Shown one piece after another: positions 10,179 through 20,100 of a stretch of DNA of 38,376 nt (position 1 is its first letter; each line of letters starts with the position of its first letter). The DNA is from Vampirovibrio sp. (GTDB lineage Bacteria; Cyanobacteriota; Vampirovibrionia; Vampirovibrionales; Vampirovibrionaceae): positions 1-38,376 of the forward strand of contig DAIDMR010000245.1 of NCBI GenBank assembly GCA_027448865.1. Direction: 5' to 3'. The notes beneath the pieces were generated by a model. It saw only the letters and a list, made by a program, of their open reading frames with translations. It had not been told where the DNA came from and did no database searches. The position numbers and the translations under genes are program-made.

Positions 10179-10205
10179 CTGGATTCCCGCCTCCGCGGGA
10201 ATGAC
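10179..10205 (-). repeat. Dispersed 27-bp repeat (CTGGATTCCCGCCTCCGCGGGAATGAC)
   Basis: Same unit as 7525-7551 with 1 nt difference. Confidence 0.85.
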
Positions 10206-10288
10206 AATTGCACCATAAGACAAGATTCACTGCCAGAAAGGAAACGCCCCATCAATTCCTTGTGACGCGGTAACGCGCAAGAAACAGC

Positions 10289-10315
10289 CTGGATTCCCGC
10301 CTCCGCGGAAATGAC
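10289..10315 (-). repeat. Dispersed 27-bp repeat (CTGGATTCCCGCCTCCGCGGAAATGAC)
   Basis: Near-identical to the copy at 10179-10205. Confidence 0.85.
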
Positions 10316-10446
10316 AAATATTTTGCAATGGAACGCGAAGGATCTTCTTCCATTTTCAAGAGGGCTTGCCGTTTCTGGATCAAAGTTCATGGACTCTAGG
10401 CCGAAACAGATTACAGTGGAAAAACACCGTAATCTCGGGAGTCCGA

Positions 10447-11136
10447 ATGGTCAGGCCTCAAAACAGTATCCATTGCCTTGCAGGTCTGTTTGCAGCGCTA
10501 GTGCTTGGCGTCCTGCTGCCCCCCACAGGCGGGTGGGCCTGGGATGGCGACTGGACGCAGGGACGTTCCGGCTATGGGAACGATATCTTTGAAGACACTG
10601 GCCGCAGCGACGGACAGGCGGGTACCGATCCGCCTCAAAAATTCTGGAAGGCCGATCCTCGGGACCATGCCAACGTAGATCCGGAGGAGTTGCACGATTA
10701 CTTCGACAAGCGCAAAAACCGGGATTACGTTCCCTACGCTTTAGCCCGGGTGGAACAGGCCCTGCGCTATCAAAATTTCATCCTGCCCAAGGGCTACTAC
10801 CTCATCAAACCGGGCGATGCCAATGAGGGCTCTCCGCTGGTTACAATCAGCAGCCTGCAAACGCCCGTAGAAAACAGCTCAGCCCCAGCCCAGCCAGTTC
10901 AGCCCGGCAATCGACCTGCCAGCCTCAGCAAGCGGGTGGCCTTTTACCAGAGCTTTGTGATCATTCGACAAGGCAAAGTGCTGGGGGTGGTGCCGGTGCA
11001 TCGCATGACGCCCTACAAGCCGCCCCGGGAGGTCAAAGCGCCCCGGCAGGCCCTGGCCTGGGTGGCCTGGGAGAACCGTCGGCCCGTCCTCAAGTTTTAT
11101 TATAAAAAATGGCTATATGAAACGGACTTTCAGTAG
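10447..11136 (+). CDS. Hypothetical exported protein
   Basis: N-terminal hydrophobic segment MVRPQNSIHCLAGLFAALVLGVLLPPTGGWAWDGDW; long ORF with plausible codon use. Start at 10447 inferred. Confidence 0.7.
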   Translation: MVRPQNSIHCLAGLFAALVLGVLLPPTGGWAWDGDWTQGRSGYGNDIFEDTGRSDGQAGTDPPQKFWKADPRDHANVDPEELHDYFDKRKNRDYVPYALARVEQALRYQNFILPKGYYLIKPGDANEGSPLVTISSLQTPVENSSAPAQPVQPGNRPASLSKRVAFYQSFVIIRQGKVLGVVPVHRMTPYKPPREVKAPRQALAWVAWENRRPVLKFYYKKWLYETDFQ

Positions 11137-11255
11137 CCCCATATTGTCAATCCATAGGTGGCGGGATATGCTTTGCCGCACTTTTGATAGAATAGGCCAA
11201 TGCACTCTTTTGGATGCCCCCATTTTGATCCCAAAACGCAAAGGTTCTGTTCCCC

Positions 11256-11573
11256 TTGATTCTGGAAGCGTTTAGTACGCACTTAAAGACCAATACCATT
11301 CCGGACAAGCCACCGGAACGCATTTTAATGGAATGGTTGACCAGCATCCTGCTGTTCCCGCCGGCACCCGGCGATCAGGTGGGTCGGGTCATCCACACCG
11401 AAATTGCCATGAGCGAATGCAACGGCCAATTTTTATTTGAGGGCACCAGCAAAACCGGACGCGAACTCCTGCGATCACTCACCTTGTACTGCCGTAGTTA
11501 CGATCACTGGCAATTCAGCCGCTGGGTACACGAAGTCCGGGCTTCCGACTTTCAGTGCCAGTATGATGCCTAG
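11256..11573 (+). CDS. Hypothetical protein (105 aa)
   Basis: Isolated ORF of plausible composition; the start may be internal (e.g. MEWLTSILL...). Confidence 0.5.
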   Translation: MILEAFSTHLKTNTIPDKPPERILMEWLTSILLFPPAPGDQVGRVIHTEIAMSECNGQFLFEGTSKTGRELLRSLTLYCRSYDHWQFSRWVHEVRASDFQCQYDA

Positions 11574-11625
11574 CCGCAAGCAGGCGCTCATCAATGATGA
11601 CAGTAACAGGCGACAGTGACAGGCG

Positions 11626-11859
11626 CTAATAGCGGCAGGCCCTGACAAAGGCCTTCACGTCCTGTTCTTTCAGGGTGCCGGAGGGGGCGTTCCGCATATC
11701 CTGCTCAAAAACGCAGCCCAGCCATTGCTGCCCTTCCAGCACCGGCACAGAATCCAGCCGATGCAAGCGCATCAGACGCAGGGCTTCTGAGGCGTAATCG
11801 TTGGCGGACACAAAGAAAGTCTCCGAAGGATGCTGTGGGGCTGCCGTGCGCAATGCCAT
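11626..11859 (-). CDS. Single CBS-motif protein (77 aa)
   Basis: VSANDYASEALRLMRLHRLDSVPVLEGQQWLGCVFEQDM resembles one CBS motif only. Confidence 0.6.
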   Translation of the reverse strand: MALRTAAPQHPSETFFVSANDYASEALRLMRLHRLDSVPVLEGQQWLGCVFEQDMRNAPSGTLKEQDVKAFVRACRY

Positions 11860-12150
11860 GGTCGTTATTGTCTCCCGTTGCGATGCCTGCTGAAAGATTC
11901 AGCTTAATAGTTCGCAGCCTGATGTGATTTGCACCGGCCCATAAGCGCTCACAAAGCCGAAGCTTCAGTCAGAACCTCTGGCATCAGGCGGTTCGGTCTA
12001 TTTCTGAATGAAAACGAATGATTAAAGCGAATATATAAGACTGTATGGATTGTCCGCCCGAAAGTCTATTACCCAAACAGGCAGAACCAGCCCCACTGCT
12101 CAGCAAAAGGCTTTCAATCAGGCCAGGCAGCGTTCACTGATAAAACTGCC

Positions 12151-12190
12151 AAAAAAAGAAAAAAGCACAACCCAAAAAATGGCGTTGTGC
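12151..12190 (-). terminator. Strong Rho-independent terminator (minus strand)
   Basis: On minus strand: GCACAAC-gccattttttggg-GTTGTGC-TTTTTTCTTTTTTT. Confidence 0.88.
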
Positions 12191-12285
12191 GCGCTATGAG
12201 GAGTTAACTGTAAGTGCAAGTTGAAGTGAAGCTTTGAAAGTCAGAAGGAGGAGTATCGAAATGCCAGTGAGGAGTGAAATCTTAT
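12151..12285 (-). ncRNA. Candidate small RNA with three ACUCCUC anti-SD (Yfr1-like) motifs
   Basis: Minus strand: promoter-like TTAAAG-17-TATATT, then ...UUUCACUCCUCACUGG...GAUACUCCUCCUUC...GUUAACUCCUCAUAG... and the intrinsic terminator; no ORF. Inferred, not verified. Confidence 0.55.
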
Positions 12286-12415
12286 GTTATTAATATAGAC
12301 CAGAGTCCCAAAAACTTTAATTTTAGACCTTAAAGCCCGTCCCCCAAGGCTTTCACCCCATAAAAACCCCTCATTTCCCTGAAAAACACCCCAAAACAGA
12401 AACAATTCTTAACAA

Positions 12416-12444
12416 AACCAGTTGTGCCTCACTCACAACCGGTT
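12416..12444 (-). terminator. Terminator-like hairpin (minus strand)
   Basis: Minus: AACCgGTTGTG-agtgagg-CACAACtGGTT-TTGTT; stem with one mismatch and a short T-rich tail. Confidence 0.5.
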
Positions 12445-12898
12445 ATGACAGCTTCCCGGGATTGACAGGTAAGTGGCTCGAAAGCCCCGACGACAACAAC
12501 GAAGGCAAGGAGACATGTGGATTTCGCCGAAGGAGAGCGGGCACGGCCTTGCCCGGAGCCCCCTCCAGTATGCTCCCCCGTTGCTGTTGCTCTTGGGCGG
12601 CCCCGCTGGCCTCATTCTGGAGAAATTGCAAGAGGCACTCTTCGTTCAAATTCATCATGCGTACAGCTACCTACCTGGACTCCCCGTGGGGAAACCGCCT
12701 ACACCGTTTCATACTAACCAAATTACGCACCGTCATCATCGACCAACCGATTTAAATTTCCCTACGACCCGGGATCTACAGTTGTTGGGGTAGAGCCCGA
12801 ATGAAGTTCGGGGCGGACTCCCCCCGGTTCACAAATCCCTGTACTATTGAAGATGAGCATTATGGTTTCAAAATCGGTGAGGGAGTGTTAAACACCAT

Positions 12899-13555
12899 AT
12901 GAATCAAGCATTACTCAGAAAGATTTTTGGCCTGTTGGCGGTTGGACTCTTTGTTCTGAACAGCCAGGTACCCCCCGCACAAGCCGAGCTATGCGGCATG
13001 GCGGGCTCCAACGCCAGCATACCGGGTAATCAGTTTGCCGGGTACTGGCAGACCACCTTCGGGCTCATGCGGCTGGTGCAATTTGGCCCCAACTGGGTGG
13101 AAGGCCCTGGCAGCGCCTCGGGCTACATTCGGGGTACCCAGACCGGCCCCCTGCTTCAAGGCCGATTGGGGGAAGATCCCGGTCAACTCCACGGGGCCAA
13201 CGTGACCCTACAAATGAGTGAAGGCGGTCGTTGCCTGAAGGGCACCTACGTCTTTGACGGTGACAAGGAGGTCAATGAAATCCTTGGATTCCGCATCCAG
13301 CGACCCGGCCAGCCTTACAGCTTTTATTACGAACTGACCGATCGCACCGAACAGCTAAAGCGCCTGACCGGAGGCATACTGGATTTGGGCACCGTTGATG
13401 GGCCAGACTTCAGGGCCTTTCCGAACGGTTTTGTTCCGGGCGTCCTGCCGCCGGTAGCCCCGGTCACCCCCCTAGGACAGTCATCAGCCTCTGAGGACAA
13501 TACGGACCCGGATGCTCACGAGGATAATCACGAGCGCCCGGAAGGATATGAGTAA
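12899..13555 (+). CDS. Hypothetical secreted protein
   Basis: 218 aa; Sec-type signal peptide MNQALLRKIFGLLAVGLFVLNSQVPPAQAEL; acidic C-terminus; no family recognised. Confidence 0.72.
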   Translation: MNQALLRKIFGLLAVGLFVLNSQVPPAQAELCGMAGSNASIPGNQFAGYWQTTFGLMRLVQFGPNWVEGPGSASGYIRGTQTGPLLQGRLGEDPGQLHGANVTLQMSEGGRCLKGTYVFDGDKEVNEILGFRIQRPGQPYSFYYELTDRTEQLKRLTGGILDLGTVDGPDFRAFPNGFVPGVLPPVAPVTPLGQSSASEDNTDPDAHEDNHERPEGYE

Positions 13556-13557
13556 GT

Positions 13558-13959
13558 TTAAACCCGCTCATCCAGTTGATAGCCGACAGCAGCCCCCACC
13601 AAAGGGCCAACAACCCACCCAATCACGGGGATGCTGCGTCCTGCCGACCAGCCGAGACTGGCTCCGGCAACCGCGCCATCCCAATTGGGATCCAGGGCTT
13701 TGGACACAGGGGATTTACGAAGTCCCTGAAGCCCGGACTGGCCTTGCTCCGCCTGAGCAAACTCAGCCTGATTGAACAGAAATCCCTGAATCTGCAGGCT
13801 TTGTTCCGGTTTTTGCATCAAATTGATAAAACCCGTACAGCCGATACCAAACAGGCCACCCAGTAACAAAACAGCCGCCAGCAGCCGATTTCCGCTTTTA
13901 ATCAGCAGGCCGGTGCGATGGTGGGTAACGGACAACCAGTTGCGGTCAGCGTTAGGCAT
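13558..13959 (-). CDS. Small membrane/lipoprotein-like protein with C-terminal glycine-zipper
   Basis: MPNADRNW...LLAAVLLLGGLFGIGCTGF (lipobox-like Cys) and C-terminal GAVAGASLGWSAGRSIPVIGWVVGPLVGAAVGYQ; SD 'ggaaggag' upstream of ATG at 13959. Confidence 0.62.
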   Translation of the reverse strand: MPNADRNWLSVTHHRTGLLIKSGNRLLAAVLLLGGLFGIGCTGFINLMQKPEQSLQIQGFLFNQAEFAQAEQGQSGLQGLRKSPVSKALDPNWDGAVAGASLGWSAGRSIPVIGWVVGPLVGAAVGYQLDERV

Positions 13960-14202
13960 ACGAACTCCTTCCAAACCCGTCTTTTCCCGTATTGAAAAAT
14001 GGGTCTGAATCGATGCATTATTTAAATATAAAAACAATCAACCGAACAGAATTGCTCAGCGCAAGGTCAGGCTCCCCTAACGCCTGTCAGATTGGCGGTA
14101 AAATAAAGTGAAGGATGCCACCCGACCGTTCAAAAGGAAGCGGCAAGGTTTGATTGGTTGACGGCGAAACCAGTGAGAGCATGAAACGGTGAATCACTAA
14201 AA

Positions 14203-14856
14203 ATGATGAATCTGCGGCAGTTACGGCTAAAAAAATGTACCGGGATCATTATATTTTTATCCCTGTTGTTTTGCCTATTCACCGGGTGGGCAGTGGCCGA
14301 AAAAACAGTGACCGCCAAGGCCAGAATCAGCAGCGATGCGGAACTGGCCCAACTCAAGCAGGATTTGGACAAACTGGACACCCTGGTCAGTCAGGGGCTG
14401 GTGGGGGAAGCCTCCGTGGTGGCGGGACAGGAAATTCGAGCGCGGGATATCTACCGGCGCTATCTGGACAAAGCAGCCTCCATGAGCCAGGAACTGCTCA
14501 GGGTCAATCAGAAAATCAACACGGCGGGTCAGGATATTTCCCTGCAACAACTGGGGGCCATTTGCCAAAAGGTCAGTCTGGCCAATCTGCGGTTTAAAAG
14601 CACATTCCAGCTTGGCGAAGACCAATTTCAAAGCTATCAGCTGATTCAGGAGGCCCTGTCCAATCTGGAAGCGGCTACTGAATACTGGCGAGTCTCCAAT
14701 CGCTATCGAAAAGTCTATCGGGGCGGTGTCAAGGAACAGATGGAAGACGATGAAATCCTGCGGGTACGCTTGTTAAAAGCAGTGAACGCCATTGAGGAAT
14801 TGAAACTCCTGATGGACACCCGAGCGGCCCTGTCAAAGGATCTGGAAGAAGATTAA
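14203..14856 (+). CDS. Hypothetical exported helical protein
   Basis: 217 aa; N-terminal hydrophobic segment GIIIFLSLLFCLFTGWAVAE followed by Q/L/E-rich helical sequence. Confidence 0.68.
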   Translation: MMNLRQLRLKKCTGIIIFLSLLFCLFTGWAVAEKTVTAKARISSDAELAQLKQDLDKLDTLVSQGLVGEASVVAGQEIRARDIYRRYLDKAASMSQELLRVNQKINTAGQDISLQQLGAICQKVSLANLRFKSTFQLGEDQFQSYQLIQEALSNLEAATEYWRVSNRYRKVYRGGVKEQMEDDEILRVRLLKAVNAIEELKLLMDTRAALSKDLEED

Positions 14857-14983
14857 ATCGGGCTCCAACCAGAGCGTCTGAACCCGGCAGGGGGCATCGG
14901 GCGGCTGCTTGGCTTGGGCTTGCTTCTTTGGTAAAGTGGGCCCGTAGGTCACTATGCAAACAATATGACCGCAATGAATTTAG

Positions 14984-16267
<1,284 letters not shown>

Positions 16268-16298
16268 CCCCAAGGGACGCTAAACGCTTTAAGCAAAC

Positions 16299-16338
16299 TC
16301 TAAAGGCCTCCTTTTCTATTGAGAAGGGGGCCTTTAGA
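16299..16338. terminator. Long hairpin, likely bidirectional terminator between ahcY and the nuclease gene
   Basis: TCTAAAGGCCTCCTTTTC-tattg-AGAAGGGGGCCTTTAGA near-perfect inverted repeat at a convergent junction. Confidence 0.7.
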
Positions 16339-16411
16339 TTTGAGCCCTGTCGAAAGGCAAAACCAGCGTCCCCACCAGCGCCAAGGTCAATTCATAGGGG
16401 TGAGGTTTTTC

Positions 16412-17161
16412 TTAATTTAAACTTTCAATACCGCAAATGGATCGATAGGCGCAAAATTTATCGGGGCACTGGCGATTGTCCGGTAAACCATACTCCTCCT
16501 CCACAGCCATAGCCGACACAATGGCGGACAAGGTTTGCCGGGTGGCCTCATGTTTGGCCGTGTTGTAATCCACAACCACTTCCCGCACCGGAGAGTGGCT
16601 ATCGGCCTTCACTTCCACGTATACAAACTGCACTTGTTCCGGCTGAAGCGGTCCATTCCAGTTCAGGTTCAAATCCGCCGCGGATGACGTTTGAGCCACT
16701 TCCACCAGGGCGTATAAATACAAGCGGGTTTGCCAATCCACCTCGGGATTACGAGGCACCCCGGTTCCAGTTTTCCAATCGATCACCAGCACCGTGTCAT
16801 CCCGCCGGGCCACCCGATCAATTCGCCCGGTCAACCACTCTGTGAATCCCTGACGGGTGGGCATGGGCACGTGAAAGGCCCATTCGTTGGCAATCACCGG
16901 TAAATGCGCCACGGGATGGGCCATCAGCTTCTGCCAGCTCACCCGCACATCCATGGGGGCGTTTTCCAACAACAGGGTACAATCCAGCCCACGGGCCTGA
17001 TAATCCAGCAATTTATGCACGTCCCGCCCCAGCCGGAAATGCTGAATATCCGCAGGCCACTGCATTTTTTTGACATGCTTGTAAAAAAACTGACGTTTGC
17101 ATCGGCTCCAGGATTTAAAGGCATCGGAGGAAATCTGGGTAAATTCAAGTGGCCTGGGCAT
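16412..17161 (-). CDS. PD-(D/E)XK superfamily nuclease (RecB/AddB-type) with likely Fe-S Cys cluster
   Basis: GRIDRVARRDDTVLVIDWKTGTG (PD-(D/E)XK) and Cys pattern SRCKRQF...QCPDKFCAYRSICG. Start at 17161 overlaps the end of the upstream helicase ORF. Confidence 0.85.
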   Translation of the reverse strand: MPRPLEFTQISSDAFKSWSRCKRQFFYKHVKKMQWPADIQHFRLGRDVHKLLDYQARGLDCTLLLENAPMDVRVSWQKLMAHPVAHLPVIANEWAFHVPMPTRQGFTEWLTGRIDRVARRDDTVLVIDWKTGTGVPRNPEVDWQTRLYLYALVEVAQTSSAADLNLNWNGPLQPEQVQFVYVEVKADSHSPVREVVVDYNTAKHEATRQTLSAIVSAMAVEEEYGLPDNRQCPDKFCAYRSICGIESLN

Positions 17162-20100
17162 TTTGAACCTCCCCATCCCCAATACACACCACATTATCCA
17201 GCGGCGGATGCAATTTGGCTTGCAGGGCCTGAAAAACAGCGGCGGGCTCCACTTTTCGAATTTTGTTATAGCGGGTCATGGTCTGCAAATGCGCTGAAAG
17301 GTATAAAGCCCGCTTGGCCCGGGTCAGGCCCACATAAATTAACCGGGCTTCCTCTTCAATTTTTTCCCGCTTTTTATCCTGCTGATAACTCTCTTCCAGC
17401 AACTGCCCTTGCCCCTTGAAGTGGATGCGATCCAGTTCCTGAACCAGTTTATCCGTTTCATCAAACCGAATGCTACTGACCTGATGCGGGAAAGTTTCAG
17501 CCTGCAAAAAGGGCATAAACACCACGTCAAATTCCTGCCCCTTGGATTTGTGCATGCTCATCACCTGCACCACTTGACTGGCATTTTGGGCCAACACTTC
17601 CCCAAAACCCTTCTTGCCCCGCCAGGATTTCTGAAATGCCTCAAACTGGTGCAATACAATCTCCAAGGGGGACAAATGCACCATGTGCTGGAACGTGTTT
17701 AAAATATCCTGAGCCATCAAGGCGCATAAGTATCCGTTGCTGCGATCCGCCACGGACGTGCAAAACCGATCCACAATGCGAACCACCAGAGCGCTCACAT
17801 TCCCTCCCGCCGCTTGCCGACTGAAATCCACAAAATCGTAGTACCACTGCCGCAGCATCTCATCATCCAAATTCAACGGTGATTCATACAGCAATGGTTG
17901 GCTGTCCATTAAAGCCTTGCGAGAGGTACTCTCCGTCAAGCCCAATCGTTCAACCTGCAACTGATACCACTGGCTTTGCAGCGATAAATCGTACGGAGAG
18001 GCCAACAACTTGAGCGTGCAGACAATAAAGGAAAAAACCGGGTTCACGTTCAACTGCTCACTCAAACTGACCGCCGGAATTTGAGCCTGATGCAGCATGG
18101 CGGTGACCCGATTGACCTGCGAATTGGTTCGCACCAATATGGCAATGGACGCCTCCGGCTGCTGTGTGCGGATCTGCTGAATGCGCTCCACCAGCCAGCT
18201 CTCTTCCATTTTGTCCAAATCAAACAACTCGGCGGTTGGGGAACACAACAAGGCCGGGTTTTGGCCGGGTACCGGCTTCATATCCACCGGCTCAAAGGCT
18301 TGCTCCAACCCCGGAAGCTGGCTGGCCTGCCGCATCCAAAAATTGGCAAGCGCAATGATTTCCGGGGCGCAGCGGCCGCTTTGAACCATATGAACCGGGA
18401 CTTGGGCATTTTTGACAAAATCCCGGAACACCGACGTATCGGCGGAACTGAACGTGGTGGTAATGGACTGGTTGGTATCACCGGTGCGAATTAAATTGGG
18501 ATTTTCCCCGCCCAGCAAGGCGATAAATTCCTGCAACAGACGAGACGAGTCCTGAGCCTCATCCTCGATAATATAGGCAAATTGCCGCTGATATTTTTCC
18601 CGAATATCGGGGAAGCACCGCAAAATATCCACGGCCTTGGTGATTAAATCCGTAAAATCCAACGAGCCGCTGTGGTGCAGTTCGTGATTGTACAACTTGA
18701 ACGCGGGTAAAAATTCCGCCAGGCGGAAATTACCGGGCTGACTCTCAATGTGTCGCAGAATGGCCGCTTCGGTGATGCCGAACATTTTGCAATGGTTTAT
18801 GCCCCGATCGATGGCTCGCTGCCAGTCCATCACATTTTTGGTGGATTCCGGCTGGGTGAGCAAGGCCACTTTACTGAGGATTTCACCCCGCCCGTAATCA
18901 TCCAGTATGGTCATATCGTCCGGTAAAAATCCGGCCAGCACGGCGTGATCGTTTTCCGCCAGAATGCGAAAGGCCAAACTGTGAATGGTGGACACCACCG
19001 GCAATTGATTAGTCACTCCGGCCAGCTTCTTCTTCAACCGACCCAGCAGAGTTTTGGCGGCGCTGTCCATATACGTTAGCACCAGAATGCGCTCTGGCGG
19101 CGTGCCCCGCTGAATCAATTCCAGCAACAGTTCCACGTTCACAAAGGTTTTGCCCGCACCGGGCACGGCGCTGATGGCCATGGTGCCCGACTGATAGCCT
19201 AAGATGGGTTGCTGATCCGCCCGCAGCACCGCCCGCTCCAAAGTGTACAGATCCTGTGTAAGCTCTGGCACATTCAGCAAGCGCGGTTTTAACAAGCCCA
19301 TGTGCGTTCCCCCTAAATCATCCAGTTCGCTGGCATAGGCCTGAATCTTTTCTGTGGCCAACAACATTAAAGAGCGAGTAATATGCCCCGCCCGAGTGCG
19401 AATAACCGCCTCGTTAAATTCTTCGCTAAAGGCCGTATTGGAGCCATCCCACACCGCGGAATGCACCCAGGCGTTGTAGAGCGGGGCATTGTCACTGCGG
19501 GCCCACTCCCGGGCACTCACATCCAGCCAGCACTGCACTTTGCGGTAAATTTCCAAATCAATCATCTTTTGCGGCGTGCCGATAATCAGGGCGTCTGGCT
19601 GCACCGCCTCCGGCATTTCGGGTGTATCGGCCATGGTCCCGCTTTTCACCTGCTCCAGCCACCAGCGGTTAAAATCCTGACCGGCCACCGTATCCGGCGC
19701 TTGCCCCGATCGGGTCAGACCTTTATAAATTTCTCGCTGCCGCAAATAACTTTGAATAATGCGGTTCAAATCCGCGTAACCGTCCCGCTCGGTGGCACAA
19801 GGGGCCAATAATTCCTTGAACGCGGAATAGAGCTGCTGATCAAAGCCCAGTGCAGGCGCCTTTTGCAACCACTGACCCAGTAATTCATAACGGGATAACG
19901 CAGCGCCGCTCAGGGCAAAAGGCAGCACTTCCAGCGGCGGCAGCGGGTAAAAACCTTCCGAATTGCTACCCAACCAATCGCCCACCGCTTGAGACAACTG
20001 ATCCAGCCGTTCTCCGGAAATATCGGGTAAATGCTGAAAGCCCAACCCCTGCATCAGGATGGTCTTAATTTCCCACCGGGAGGGATAGACTTTCCACTGT

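Noticed and set aside
10157-10390. 77-aa minus-strand ORF (…LSFPRRRESSLHFAWG, …VISAEAGIQAVS…)
   Set aside because: Translation of the dispersed GGATTCCCGCC repeats; 'FPRRRESS' and 'AEAGIQ' are typical artefact peptides of this repeat.
12246-12293. Tiny plus-strand ORF ATGCCAGTGAGGAGTGAAATCTTATGTTATTAA after a strong AAGGAGGAG SD
   Set aside because: 10 codons only. The SD-like strings are the complements of the repeated ACUCCUC motifs, and terminator polarity (T-tract only on minus) favours a minus-strand RNA.
12443-12830. RNase P RNA or tmRNA in the GC-rich block
   Set aside because: Checked both strands for RNase P (GAGGAAAGUCC, P4/CR-V) and tmRNA (5' tRNA-like GAUUCGAC, ALAA-type tag, T-arm) hallmarks; none found.
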